Assembly (NCBI GenBank): GCA_000209465.1
Contig: GL890588.1
Location: 85,356-149,355, forward strand
Direction of reading: 5' to 3'
DNA: 64,000 nucleotides
Origin: Lachnospiraceae oral taxon 107 str. F0167
GTDB lineage: Bacteria; Bacillota; Clostridia; Lachnospirales; Lachnospiraceae
Shown here: positions 25,801 through 33,991 of the stretch, piece after piece
How positions within the stretch are numbered: the stretch's first letter is position 1
How the letters are laid out: each line of letters opens with the position of its first letter
The notes under the pieces: generated by a model
The model's input: the letters and a program-made list of their open reading frames with translations, nothing else
Told to the model about the DNA's origin: nothing
The model's database searches: none
Position numbers and translations under genes: made by a program

Positions 25801-27516
25801 AGCCATGCTCCTGTTGTTGTAAAAAACAATGGCAGCAGGTCTTAATGCAGCTATTGCCTCAAGTTTATCCGCAAACCCAAAGGCATCTCTTGCTGTAGGG
25901 ATTTCAAAAAGTACGAGTTTATCTTCTATATTTTCTTTTTTAATAAGCTCTTGCTTAGCGTTTTTTATATCAAATATAGCCGCAGTTATAATTTTTTTCG
26001 GATTTTCTCCCTTATGCAGGTCCATTTCCTCATTTACATAGGCACCCCAGCCATCCTTCCATCTTATAACATACATATGCCTTTTAGTATTTTCCATGGA
26101 TGCGACTGCTATAGTTCCTTCATTTACTGCCGGATTGGCTATTAAAGCAGTATCGTAATTTTCCTTTAAAGGTTCTACATTATTTATATTTCCGGCGGTA
26201 ATATTTCCGTCATTACCTGCAGCAACCGAAACCACTATTCCTGCTTTTCTTGCCTTTTCTATAACCTCATTTTCCGGATAAGCCCTGTTCTCCATTGAAA
26301 ATCCGGCTGCCGTTCCAAGACTTAGGTTTATTACATCCGCCTTCAATGTTATAGCATCATCCAAGGCTTTTAGCCAAATATCGGTAAATGTTGTAGGATA
26401 CTCAAGGTCATCTGAAAATACCTTAAGTGCAAGTATTTGTGCATTGGGTGCCACACCGAAAATCTTACTGTCATTATCATTGGCGGCAGCTATTCCCGAT
26501 ACATGCATACCATGCATTACACCGAAACTGTTAAGCAAATTTTTATTAAAATCATAATAGTTATAGCCATAAGGTACCTTGTCCGAATAATAAGAGCCTT
26601 TTAATCCTTTTTCGGATATTATCTTTTCTATATCTTCCTTGCTGTACATAGGCTGTACCGCTTCATCAAGTCTAAGTGCCTTATGTCTGTAATCTATACC
26701 TGAGTCTATTACTGCAATCACACTGCCCTCGCCCTTATAGCCAAGCGTATTCCACGCATATCCTGAGCCTATTATACTGCCAGATGACTTAAGTAAAGGT
26801 CTTTGAAACTCCTGTGATACATACACACTTTTTACTCCGGGGAGTGCTTCTATTTTTTCTATCTCAGTAGCATCGGCACTTAATGATATTCCGTTGAATA
26901 TAGTATCATAATGCCTTACTTCTTTGGCATCCACCTTTATTGCCTCATTTTTTATATCTGTTAAAAGCTTATCCTGATCTTCTTTTAATTCCTGCTTTTT
27001 TTCATCTACAAAGGCTTCATCCAATTTATCATAGTCTATATCTTTATTTATAGCCTCTTCTACCAAGGAGTCCTTATCAAGCTCTATTATAAGTCTCAAT
27101 TCCTTAGGCTTATTTTCTTCTTTTTGAGTATCAGCCTTAGCTGAATTTAATATTTTATTCGCCTCTTTTGTATATTCAGACTTAGCTGAATCTAAGTTTT
27201 CATCTGACTCTTTTTCATACTCAGACTTAGCTGCATTTAATTTTTTATCCGCTTCTTCTTCATACTCTGACTTAGTTGCATTTAATTTTTTATCCGCTTC
27301 TTCTTCATACTCTGACTTAGATGTATTTATTTTTTCGTCTACATCTTTTTCGTACTCGGACTTAGCTGCTTTTAATTTCTCGTCTGTATCCTTTGCATAT
27401 TCAGAAACTCTACCCCCGTTATTTTGTGCCGCAAAGCCCGGTTTAGCTGTAAAAACTAAAGGGTTTATAAGAAGTACGGCACAAAACAAGGCAAGTTTTT
27501 TACTTATCTTATACAT
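22867..27516 (-). CDS. Giant secreted S8 subtilisin-family protease (C5a-peptidase/lactocepin-like)
   Basis: A 1549-residue secreted serine protease. Signal peptide to about residue 29. Six 15-residue repeats follow at 38-127 (SEY-EE-ADKKLNA pattern), a likely coiled coil, then an inhibitor-I9-like propeptide to about 235. The catalytic domain has Asp271 (VIAVIDSGID), His335 (MHGMHVSG), oxyanion Asn435 (AAGND) and Ser671 (SGTSMAAPQ). A protease-associated insert lies between Asn and Ser at about 465-620, as in streptococcal C5a peptidase and lactocepin. Fibronectin-III-like and Ig-like modules follow to the end. I see no LPXTG or SLH anchor, so it may be released or held by the N-terminal repeats. 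It starts 7 bases after the surface-protein gene, so the two share a transcript. Substrate is unknown. Confidence 0.92.
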   Translation of the reverse strand: MYKISKKLALFCAVLLINPLVFTAKPGFAAQNNGGRVSEYAKDTDEKLKAAKSEYEKDVDEKINTSKSEYEEEADKKLNATKSEYEEEADKKLNAAKSEYEKESDENLDSAKSEYTKEANKILNSAKADTQKEENKPKELRLIIELDKDSLVEEAINKDIDYDKLDEAFVDEKKQELKEDQDKLLTDIKNEAIKVDAKEVRHYDTIFNGISLSADATEIEKIEALPGVKSVYVSQEFQRPLLKSSGSIIGSGYAWNTLGYKGEGSVIAVIDSGIDYRHKALRLDEAVQPMYSKEDIEKIISEKGLKGSYYSDKVPYGYNYYDFNKNLLNSFGVMHGMHVSGIAAANDNDSKIFGVAPNAQILALKVFSDDLEYPTTFTDIWLKALDDAITLKADVINLSLGTAAGFSMENRAYPENEVIEKARKAGIVVSVAAGNDGNITAGNINNVEPLKENYDTALIANPAVNEGTIAVASMENTKRHMYVIRWKDGWGAYVNEEMDLHKGENPKKIITAAIFDIKNAKQELIKKENIEDKLVLFEIPTARDAFGFADKLEAIAALRPAAIVFYNNRSMAEQIGGNLEVPGNAGKLTCIRIKRSTYDKLMEEYGYNNALRPEIFTEMTDVDNVAAGSVSKFSSWGPTPDLRIKPEISAPGGHIYSSIEDNKYKDMSGTSMAAPQVTGATAILKQYIKAKNIQTDNSSEFIKLLLMNTATPLKDEGIFEDIPYFVRQQGSGALNIENALKTTVVVRAQGTNDNIADGKLELRELKEKRFEVRLRLENFGDSTKSYNINSVALYEPTDGTYRLQRSEIIHSNESNISREISVEAHSSASIDFTMDYSDALNLEEDNFIEGFISLKDKDGVSDLSIPFLGFYGDWSRQRAIDAFQLPEIGNTKRNVQFFVNKNAGVSSSMLGTSMMLKLPLYDNAIYFSPNSKYYPDLAARIAPLRNMEQIEYSILDAKTEETLRVLGVSKQVRKLSRLSVNKSFKFMPDSVWDGKLGGNVVEDGAEYIYCIKAKLNNNNVGGSGEQVYKFPVRVDSSAPKLSTANEVQVNDIDGNMKEIVFNVHDKGIGIENVYLQSIRYAQSDNDDTSIRYGKSFVIRFQDEPEREGKELIKVEDGKLNIPLEAVPNNPTSRGEVHVYTNGYRNSDIEVHCPYFADTSDMIIDAVDYMDNKSRTTLGAVRERNYNQVNFLNFFDYISNNNASVYVNDIKLDDMTYSLIEKEAVIKIQLADDSSHLHKLTLKHDNIEENIILDNRVNSETAKKYNFKYDEDNLYYEFTINPMDTSFDITTVFREGKPKQNLGDEEESISEITDNDASPSNAEKKPYPVVFLKTPEFFDVLGNKSIKEGEIDISGFVGYVDEDDSVESVQIKLVDNDGNELLSPITIGKDELVKSNIVYKKAGKVIYKGEAYSFESKIKLETFNVNIKVEVSTENKKSASIVRRLFYDKIHPVIDYQVYERGLDADTVNIKIRSLDNSFKLSLYNGDSLIGTDDKSSSSYIASKDGNTTQIVKQIEVPLNEGQNSIKISAIDLAGNKSEKTIYIYRAKNN
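27136..27405 (-). repeat. Six 45-bp tandem repeats encoding a coiled coil
   Basis: Six 15-residue units beginning SEY, with acidic and lysine residues and Leu/Ile at fixed positions, at the N-terminus of the mature subtilisin. The 15-residue period is known for coiled coils of pitch different from the heptad. Confidence 0.85.
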
Positions 27517-27523
27517 AACTCAC

Positions 27524-27972
27524 CTATTCTATAATTATTTTTACTATAAATTTAACCTTGCCATAGTTATTATTATTTATTACAAGATCCTCTAAGCTGC
27601 TTACAGCAAGCTGATATTCACCTTTTTGAGCACTCTTTACCTGTTCAAGACTTTTTCCTTCCCACTTTACATTAAGCTTTACTCTGTTATTTTCTCCACT
27701 TAATTTAAGTCCTATAAGTGCATTGTCTTCAAGGTTTACTCCATCTAATGCCTTATATTTTAATGTTTTATCCGCATACAAATGTTCATTCAGTATTATA
27801 AAGTCTTCGCTCGCATTTTCTAATGCCTTATCTTCACTACTTTCATTAGGAACAGTTTCATTTTCTTTAGGCAAGGGTTCTTTTTTATTATCTTTTGCCT
27901 TGTTACCGGGATTTCCTATATTACTTTCTCCCGTTTTGTTTTTGCTCCCGGAAGCCTTACCTTCTTGTGGAG
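27524..27972 (-). CDS. C-terminal part of the frameshifted surface protein
   Basis: This frame continues the repeat protein at 27916-29241 after a one-base shift at the T6 run 27973-27978. Read through the shift, the linker goes on as NKKTPQEGKASGSKNKTGES and then PKENETVPNESS, followed by a compact domain of about 95 residues (ILNEHLYADKTLKYKALDGV ... YGKVKFIVKIII). That domain is not one I recognise. An internal ATG at 27874 exists but has no ribosome site, so this is not an independent gene. It ends 7 bases before the subtilisin start. Confidence 0.7.
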
Positions 27973-29241
27973 TTTTTTATTAAGGGAACCGTTTACTTCG
28001 CCTGATTTATTTTTACCTTCAGAAGGGCTGTTTTCTTGTGGAGCTTTTTTATTAGCGGTGCCGTTACCTCCACCTGATTTATTTTTACCTTCAGAAGGGC
28101 TGTTTTCTTGTGGGGCTGTTTTATTAGCGGTGCTGCTTCCTCCACCTGATTTATTTTTACCTTCAGAAGGGCTGTTTTCTTGTGGAGTCTTTTTATTAGC
28201 GGTGCCGCTACCTTCAGCATTCTTCTTTGGATTAGCTTTATCTTGAGTTCTTCCTTTTTCTTCAGCTTCTTTGTCACTTTGAGATTTATTCTCTTTTTGA
28301 TTATTATTATTTCCCGAAGAACTGCTTGATGAACTATGACTTCTACTGCTTGTTATTATCTTTGTAACAACTCTTTTATCTCCCGGTTTATACTCTTCCG
28401 GGTTTGGCAAAGGACCTACCTTACCGTCCGGTCCCAGATTGGTATAGGAAATATTTTTTCCAAGGCTTTTTGCCGATTGCAGCTTGGAGTTTGAAAGTTG
28501 TACCTCAAAGTTTTGACTTCCATCGGCAATATAAATCTTACTTATATCGGAATTTATAATCCTTAACCTTCCATTACTTGCTTTTGGATTTATAAGTATT
28601 GGAGTTTGTGTTTTAATATTTTCTATAAGAGCATTATTGGCATTGACAACTATAAAAGCCTTGGACTTATTATTCTCATCTGCCCTAAAACTTTGAGAGG
28701 TATTGATAACTGCAAGGAAAAGTTCCTTATTCACATCCCGTAATTCACCCCTGTTTAATACCTTATCAGGCTCAAATCTCTTATCTTTCCCATCAATAAC
28801 ACCAAGGTTTTCAAGTTCTTTTATATATCCTCTTGACCATGACTGTAATTTTTCATCATCATTAAAAGCGGTTTTCCCATCAGCAGCTTCAACTCCTATA
28901 TACTTTGCAAGTATATAATAAACTTCTTCCTTCTTTGGACTTTCATAAAGATTGTCAAATGATACATGCTCATCTATTATATTCAGCCCTTTTAATTTAT
29001 TTACCGAGTTTTTAATATACTCCTCATCCACATTTGCATAATTCCCTATGTCCGCCAAATCGGATTCCAAGTTACCCGAGAGCTTTTCAAGGAATATGAT
29101 CAAATCTTTTTTGCTGATATTTACTTCATTATCCGTATATGTTTTTTGCTCCGCCTTTACACTCGGAGCAATCAAAAATAATTGAAAGCATATGGCAATG
29201 CTTAACAATAAAGTAAATTTTATTGCTTTTTTTATACTCAT
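27916..29241 (-). CDS. Surface protein with SLH-like region and 24-residue repeats, frameshifted
   Basis: Signal peptide to about residue 31 (PSVKA). The next part, about 35-185, resembles S-layer-homology repeats, the clearest being FNDDEKLQSWSRGYIKELEN followed by LGVIDGKDKRFEPDKVLNRGEL. A beta-rich segment follows (LIENIKTQTPILINPKASNG), then a Ser/Asn/Lys-rich tail with three 24-residue repeats (ANKKTPQENSPSEGKNKSGG type). The frame then runs off into an unrelated end (HKKVRLPGAKTKREKVI). One added base in the A6 tract (T6 on the plus strand, 27973-27978) restores the repeat pattern and fuses it to the downstream frame, giving 572 residues. SLH domains usually hold proteins on secondary wall polymers. 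First gene of a pair with the subtilisin. Confidence 0.75.
   Translation of the reverse strand: MSIKKAIKFTLLLSIAICFQLFLIAPSVKAEQKTYTDNEVNISKKDLIIFLEKLSGNLESDLADIGNYANVDEEYIKNSVNKLKGLNIIDEHVSFDNLYESPKKEEVYYILAKYIGVEAADGKTAFNDDEKLQSWSRGYIKELENLGVIDGKDKRFEPDKVLNRGELRDVNKELFLAVINTSQSFRADENNKSKAFIVVNANNALIENIKTQTPILINPKASNGRLRIINSDISKIYIADGSQNFEVQLSNSKLQSAKSLGKNISYTNLGPDGKVGPLPNPEEYKPGDKRVVTKIITSSRSHSSSSSSSGNNNNQKENKSQSDKEAEEKGRTQDKANPKKNAEGSGTANKKTPQENSPSEGKNKSGGGSSTANKTAPQENSPSEGKNKSGGGNGTANKKAPQENSPSEGKNKSGEVNGSLNKKLHKKVRLPGAKTKREKVI
27990..28215 (-). repeat. 72-bp tandem repeats in the surface protein tail
   Basis: Three near-identical 24-codon units (core PQENSPSEGKNKSG) plus a diverged fourth at the frameshift. 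High identity between units suggests recent copy-number change. Confidence 0.85.
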
Positions 29242-29463
29242 TTTATTTCTCCTTTTTTATTTATAAACCGTTTTTATATTCTGAACTTGTCCGTACAAAA
29301 GATAAACAGCTTTAATTTTTGCTTAGCCGATAAGATTTTATTTTATAAAACTTCATTTATACATATTGCTTTTTAAGACCGCCCACTTTTGCAAATGCTA
29401 AGAAACTTATTTTTAAATCTCACTTATTGGCTTAACAATATGTGCATATACACAATGTAGCAA

Positions 29464-29492
29464 ATTATATCAGAAAGCATTGAAAATGTAAA
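29464..29492 (-). promoter_or_regulatory. Promoter of the surface-protein/subtilisin operon
   Basis: On the minus strand TTTACA (29487-29492) and TATAAT (29464-29469) are 17 bases apart, with TG before the -10. The -35 falls in the loop and the -10 just beyond the stem of the inverted repeat 29473-29518, which could serve as an operator. Confidence 0.65.
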
Positions 29493-29746
29493 TTATTTGC
29501 ATAGCTTTCAATGTTTTCAATCCATTAGTATTGCCCAAACTTTTTATATTTAAGAATCAAAATCACAACACTTTAACCAATGAAATCCGATCTGTCGATG
29601 AATCGTTAATATAAACAATTCTAACAGTTTATGGCTATAGTTAATAAAATCTTTTCAAAACTTCGGCAAATTTTACAGACCGAAGCTGTTTTATTGCAGT
29701 AATTTCCCGTAAATAAAAATTTTTAATCCCTCCGAAAAAAATAAAA

Positions 29747-29796
29747 ATATCCCGGCAAATACAAGACCTTTTGGCTTTGTGATTTTGTCAGGATAT
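29747..29796 (-). terminator. Terminator after queT
   Basis: On the minus strand ATATCCTGACAAA pairs with TTTGCCGGGATAT (one G-U, one mismatch) with an inner helix, followed by TTTTTATTTTTTT. It lies 24 bases after the queT stop. Confidence 0.75.
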
Positions 29797-29819
29797 ATTA
29801 CTATAAAATATTTATTTTT

Positions 29820-30329
29820 CTAAGATTTTTGATAAGCTCTGTTCTCATTCCTAAAAATAAATGAACTTTTCGGCTCAAGGGCCAACATAAGTAAGTTTCC
29901 AAGTACTCCTACTGCAAGTACTTCTCCTATTCCCACGGTAAGCATCATATATGGTATCAAATCTGTCAAACCGTAAGCAAACTTAAGAACAAATGGAATA
30001 ATAATTGCATTTGCAAGTATTGGTGGTACACATACCAGCCATTTTGAAATATTTCTGAGTCTGTAGCTTACAATTGCGCCTATAAGTGTTGCCAATGTTC
30101 CGAATACAATATCCGGAAGTGCCGCACCGGCAAGTATATTTGCCAAAAGACATCCTATACTTACTCCCGGTACTGCGGCCACTGTAAAGAACGGCAGAAT
30201 ACAAAGTGCCTCAGAAATCCTGAATTGAACAGCACCGAAGCTGATAGGGGCAAATGCAAGTGTAAGTACTACATATACTGCCGCTATGACTGCACCCTGT
30301 GCCATCATTTTTGTTGTAATATTTTTCAT
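29820..30329 (-). CDS. queT: Queuosine precursor ECF transporter substrate-binding subunit (QueT family)
   Basis: A 169-residue integral membrane protein with about five hydrophobic helices. The opening (QGAVIAAVYVVLTLAFAPIS) and FGAVQFRISEALCILPFF are typical of the QueT family, S-components of energy-coupling-factor transporters that import preQ0/preQ1 or queuine for tRNA modification. The ECF energising genes are not in this window. The assignment is strengthened by the preQ1-I-like aptamer in its leader. Confidence 0.9.
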   Translation of the reverse strand: MKNITTKMMAQGAVIAAVYVVLTLAFAPISFGAVQFRISEALCILPFFTVAAVPGVSIGCLLANILAGAALPDIVFGTLATLIGAIVSYRLRNISKWLVCVPPILANAIIIPFVLKFAYGLTDLIPYMMLTVGIGEVLAVGVLGNLLMLALEPKSSFIFRNENRAYQKS

Positions 30330-30333
30330 ATTA

Positions 30334-30380
30334 TCTCCTTTAGTTTTGTTTTAGGTGAGGAAGGTCTCGAACTCACCAAG
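30334..30380 (-). promoter_or_regulatory. Probable preQ1-I riboswitch controlling queT translation
   Basis: On the minus strand a 6-bp stem GGTGAG/CTCACC (30372-30377 with 30354-30359) holds the loop TTCGAGACCTTC and is followed by the A-rich tail TAAAACAAAACTAAAGGAG. That order (short P1, a loop starting UUC, A-rich tail running into the Shine-Dalgarno) is the preQ1 class I pattern, with the ribosome site at 30334-30339 inside the tail. Ligand binding would hide it and stop synthesis of the transporter. Identified by eye, without a covariance search. Confidence 0.72.
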
Positions 30381-30390
30381 TACGCTAGAT

Positions 30391-30419
30391 ACTTTAAAGT
30401 ATTTTAAAAGATAAATCAA
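30391..30419 (-). promoter_or_regulatory. Candidate queT promoter
   Basis: TTGATT (30414-30419) and TAAAGT (30391-30396) with a 17-base spacer on the minus strand, just upstream of the riboswitch and just after the preceding dehydrogenase gene. Confidence 0.5.
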
Positions 30420-30435
30420 GCTTTTTTTATAAATC

Positions 30436-31605
30436 CTATAAGCAAGTCTTATAAATCTCCACTATATCTTCATTGGTAAGTGCCACAAATGCATCCTTTA
30501 AATATCCGTCAGTATTGGCATGTTCCGCCATAGCTTCAAAATGCTTATCATCAATGCCAAGTTCTGTAAGTGTCATAGGGATGCCGATTTCTTTAAAATA
30601 ATTCTCAAGTGCATCTATTCCCGCAAATGCCAATTCTCTATCATTTTCACCGCTAAGCCCCATAACATTTCTTGCAAATTTTGCAAATCTTTCCGTTGCA
30701 CTCATATCTTTATTAAGAATATGACGCATCCATCTGACAGTTAAAATAGCAAGTCCCACACCATGGGTGATGTCATAGTATGCTGAGAGTTCATGCTCCA
30801 TTGCATGACATGGCCAACCTGTATCCTGTTTTCCATATCCGGGAATACCTGAGCAGGCTACCGATGAATCTGCCATAAGATTTGCTCTTGCCGAATAATT
30901 TGTAGGATCCTTAAGTGCTATTTTGCAGTTTTTCATAACGGACTTTAATATGGTTTCCGCTATTCCGTCAGATAAGTCACTGTCCATTGTTCTTGAAAAA
31001 TATCCTTCAAAAATATGACTCATAATATCCACACTGCCCGCAGCTGTTTGATAAGGTGATACAGTATATGTATATGTAGGATCGCATATACTTACCGCAG
31101 GATATGTATATACTGCACCCAGCTTCTCATTTGTCTCAAGATTTGAGATTACTCCGCCTGCATCAAACTCCGAACCTGTTGCGCTGAGTGTAAGTATGTC
31201 CACAAGGGGAAGTGCTTTTGCTCTTCTGAAGCTTGTTCTTACCATTTCCCAAAGATCATCACCTTCATAGTAGCGTCCTACAGCAATAGCCTTTGCACAG
31301 TCAATGGTACTTCCGCCACCTACTGCCAAAATCACATCTATATTGTGCTTTTTACAAAGTTCTACACCACGCTCTACCGATGTTATTCTGGGATTTGGCT
31401 CCACTCCGCCACATTCAGTAATATTAAAATCATTTTCATTCAAGATCTTTATGACTTCATCATAAAGCCCTATTTTCTTGATTGAGCCGCCGCCATATAC
31501 CAGCAAAACATTTTTACCGAAAGGCTTAAGCGATTTTGCCAGTCTTTTGATTTGCCCCTCTCCAAAATATAATTTGGTAGGAATATCATGCTTGAAATTC
31601 AACAT
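30436..31605 (-). CDS. Iron-containing alcohol dehydrogenase (YqhD/BdhA-type, NADPH)
   Basis: A 389-residue group III alcohol dehydrogenase of the YqhD/BdhA/Adh4 class: VYGGGSIKKIGLYDEV, GGGSTIDCAKA for the nucleotide, and metal-binding His residues in SHIFEGYF, HAMEHELSA and HGVGLAI. The GGGS at the N-terminal dinucleotide site is typical of NADPH-preferring butanol/aldehyde reductases. Not closely similar to the fucO of this window. GGAGGTGCAA precedes the start. It stands alone between lon and queT, so the in vivo substrate (a short-chain aldehyde) cannot be read from context. Confidence 0.88.
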   Translation of the reverse strand: MLNFKHDIPTKLYFGEGQIKRLAKSLKPFGKNVLLVYGGGSIKKIGLYDEVIKILNENDFNITECGGVEPNPRITSVERGVELCKKHNIDVILAVGGGSTIDCAKAIAVGRYYEGDDLWEMVRTSFRRAKALPLVDILTLSATGSEFDAGGVISNLETNEKLGAVYTYPAVSICDPTYTYTVSPYQTAAGSVDIMSHIFEGYFSRTMDSDLSDGIAETILKSVMKNCKIALKDPTNYSARANLMADSSVACSGIPGYGKQDTGWPCHAMEHELSAYYDITHGVGLAILTVRWMRHILNKDMSATERFAKFARNVMGLSGENDRELAFAGIDALENYFKEIGIPMTLTELGIDDKHFEAMAEHANTDGYLKDAFVALTNEDIVEIYKTCL

Positions 31606-31719
31606 ATTGCACCTCCACTTTTGTATTAAATATAAATAAGATTTTTAATCCGTTTTGCCATCTTTTTAAATCAAGCAGACTTTCATTATCTATTTTTCAA
31701 AATTCTTATTCGTATAGCT

Positions 31720-33978
31720 TTATTTTAATACCATTCCCAGTACATCTTCAACCTTTTTTACAGGTATTATTTCAAGCTCATCCAAAACTTCCTCTGCAAC
31801 TTCTTTCAAATCATCCTTATTCTCTTCAGGTATAAAAACCTTCTTTATTCCTGCTCTTGCAGCTGCCATAAGCTTTTCAGGCAATCCGCCTATAGGCATC
31901 ACTCTACCTCTGAGTGAAACTTCTCCTGTCATGGCATATTCCGGTGAAACGGGAATATTATTTAAAAGGGATGCAATTGCTGTGGTCATTGTAATACCTG
32001 CACTCGGACCGTCCTTTGGCACTGCACCCGCAGGTACATGAATATGAATATCATTCTTTTCAAAGACCTCGGATTTTTCAGGATACATAGACTTTACAAG
32101 GCTTAATGCTATGTCCACACTCTCCTTCATAACATCTCCAAGCTGTCCTGTTATTTTTATATTACCCTTGCCCTTTGTAAGCATGGTCTCAATAAAGAGT
32201 ATTTCTCCACCCACTGCAGTCCATGCAAGACCTGTTACCACTCCGGCATGCTTTTTCTCCAAGATTCCCTCATGTCTTATCGGTCTTTGGTCAAGATAAT
32301 CCTGTAAATCCTCAGGCTTTACATCCAATATCTCTTTATTATTTTTAACAAGCTCAACTGCGGCATGTCTGCAAAGTGAGCTTATCTGTTTCTTTAGCCC
32401 ACGCACTCCTGCCTCCATAGTATAGCCGTTAATAAGTGCTTTTATGGTATCATCTTCTATTATAAGATTTTCTTCACTTATACCTGCCTTTTTCTTTGCC
32501 TTCGGTATCAAATGATCCTTTGCAATGGAAAACTTCTCAAGTGCTGTATAACCTGTAAATCTTATAACTTCCATTCTGTCAAGCAGAGGTCCCGGTATAG
32601 TGTCAAGAGAGTTTGCAGTACACACAAATAATACATCGGATAAATCATAGGGAACATTCATATAATGATCTGTAAATGTATTATTCTGCTCGGGATCAAG
32701 TACCTCCAGCAATGCACTTGCAGGATCACCATTATAAGATATGGCAAGCTTATCTATCTCATCCAAAACCATTACAGGATTTGATGTAGCGGCTTTTTTC
32801 ATTCCGTCCATTATTCTGCCGGGCATAGCACCTATATAAGTTCTTCTGTGACCTCTTATATCCGCCTCATCCCTGACACCTCCAAGAGATATACGCACAT
32901 ATTCTCTGCCAAGTGCCTCTGCAATGCTTTTTCCTATACTGGTTTTACCTGTACCCGGAGCACCTACAAAAAGAAGTATTGAACCGCTCTGCTTTTTATT
33001 CAAAGACATTACCGCAAGCTGTTCTATTATTCTCTTTTTTACCTTTTTCAGTCCATAATGCTCTCTGTCAAGCACCTCCATGGCATTGTCAAGTTCTATA
33101 TCCTTAGGTTCTTCCTTTTTCCACTGTAATGAGGTTACAAAGTCAAGATAATTGTAAAGCAGACCGTATTCATGGCTGTCCTTACCCTCCTGCTTCATTC
33201 GATTCAGAACATTGTCAGCCTCTTTTCTGGCTGTTTCATTCATTCCCGAATTTTCTATTTTTTCTTCAAACTTTCTCACTTCGGAGATATTTTCAGGATG
33301 CATCTCATCCAATGCCTTCTGTAGAAAGTTTATCTGCTTTTTAATGGCATCTTCTCTGTATGCCTTCTCATGAAGTTCTTTTTGTGCCTGCTTTGCTTCC
33401 TCACTTACTTCATTTATTGCCATAAATTCTCTGGCATACTGTGCTATAAGCTCCGCTCTTGCCTTTGTTGAATCCTCCGCCAGTACCGCATACTTTTCCT
33501 CCGGAGTAATATTCATAAAAGGTGAAAGCCCCACCATTACCTCATTCATATTTTTCCATGCAAGCACATAACCTCTTGCCATAAGTCCCCATTGAAACTT
33601 TGTAACATAGTTTAAAAGTTCGTCACGAAGCCCTATAAGCATAGTATTTGCACTTTGTGGCTCCAAATCATCTATCTCAGGTCTTTGCACCCCTACCACA
33701 TTTTGATTTTCAAAATCCATGTACTCAATATTTATTCTGTTAAAGGCTTCAAGGTTTGCACCTCCCTCATCATCTATAGAAAGTACCTGCCCTGCAACAG
33801 CTATGGGATAAATATCCTCCATAGTGATATCCTTATCCTTTGGTTCCTTTAAATAAAGAAATGTTACCTTTTCCCCAACGGATATCTTTTCTACACCTGC
33901 CTCCTGTAGATATTCTTTTCTGAAATATATTTTTGAACCCGGTAAAACAACCGTATTATATGTCGGTATTAAAATCAT
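31720..33978 (-). CDS. lon: ATP-dependent protease Lon
   Basis: A 752-residue Lon A-type protease, somewhat shorter than the usual 775-800. It has the N-terminal LON substrate-binding domain (1-190), coiled coil, AAA+ module with FVGAPGTGKTSIGKS (Walker A) and MVLDEIDKL (Walker B), and the C-terminal protease domain with the catalytic Ser659 in KDGPSAG and Lys702 in LPEKLMAA. AAAGGAGGTTAT gives a clear start. A CIRCE operator lies 13 bases upstream, so HrcA heat-shock control is expected. Confidence 0.95.
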   Translation of the reverse strand: MILIPTYNTVVLPGSKIYFRKEYLQEAGVEKISVGEKVTFLYLKEPKDKDITMEDIYPIAVAGQVLSIDDEGGANLEAFNRINIEYMDFENQNVVGVQRPEIDDLEPQSANTMLIGLRDELLNYVTKFQWGLMARGYVLAWKNMNEVMVGLSPFMNITPEEKYAVLAEDSTKARAELIAQYAREFMAINEVSEEAKQAQKELHEKAYREDAIKKQINFLQKALDEMHPENISEVRKFEEKIENSGMNETARKEADNVLNRMKQEGKDSHEYGLLYNYLDFVTSLQWKKEEPKDIELDNAMEVLDREHYGLKKVKKRIIEQLAVMSLNKKQSGSILLFVGAPGTGKTSIGKSIAEALGREYVRISLGGVRDEADIRGHRRTYIGAMPGRIMDGMKKAATSNPVMVLDEIDKLAISYNGDPASALLEVLDPEQNNTFTDHYMNVPYDLSDVLFVCTANSLDTIPGPLLDRMEVIRFTGYTALEKFSIAKDHLIPKAKKKAGISEENLIIEDDTIKALINGYTMEAGVRGLKKQISSLCRHAAVELVKNNKEILDVKPEDLQDYLDQRPIRHEGILEKKHAGVVTGLAWTAVGGEILFIETMLTKGKGNIKITGQLGDVMKESVDIALSLVKSMYPEKSEVFEKNDIHIHVPAGAVPKDGPSAGITMTTAIASLLNNIPVSPEYAMTGEVSLRGRVMPIGGLPEKLMAAARAGIKKVFIPEENKDDLKEVAEEVLDELEIIPVKKVEDVLGMVLK

Positions 33979-33991
33979 ATAACCTCCTTTG

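Larger units (their letters stand above)
29242..29819. other. Long leader and intergenic region upstream of the surface-protein pair
   Basis: About 580 AT-rich bases with no gene. It contains the surface-protein promoter (29464-29492), a leader of about 215 bases before 29241, a 13-bp stem with one G-U (29473-29485 and 29506-29518, overlapping the promoter), and at the other end the queT terminator. I recognised no known riboswitch in the leader. Confidence 0.6.

Noticed and set aside
27973..27978. Programmed -1 frameshifting at the surface-protein A6 tract
   Set aside because: In zero frame the heptamer is T-AAA-AAA, where the P-site tRNA would have to re-pair on TAA. That is a poor slippery site, so slippage during replication, a null mutation or a base-call error is more likely.
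27136..28215. CRISPR-like regular spacing in the A-rich repeat blocks
   Set aside because: The repeats are in-frame protein-coding tandem units without unique spacers or palindromic repeats, and no cas genes are present.
30354..30377. GGTGAGTTCGAGACC read as a tRNA T-arm
   Set aside because: The five bases after the would-be T-loop do not pair with those before it, and no acceptor, D or anticodon arms are found. The stem pairs instead as a preQ1-I P1 helix.
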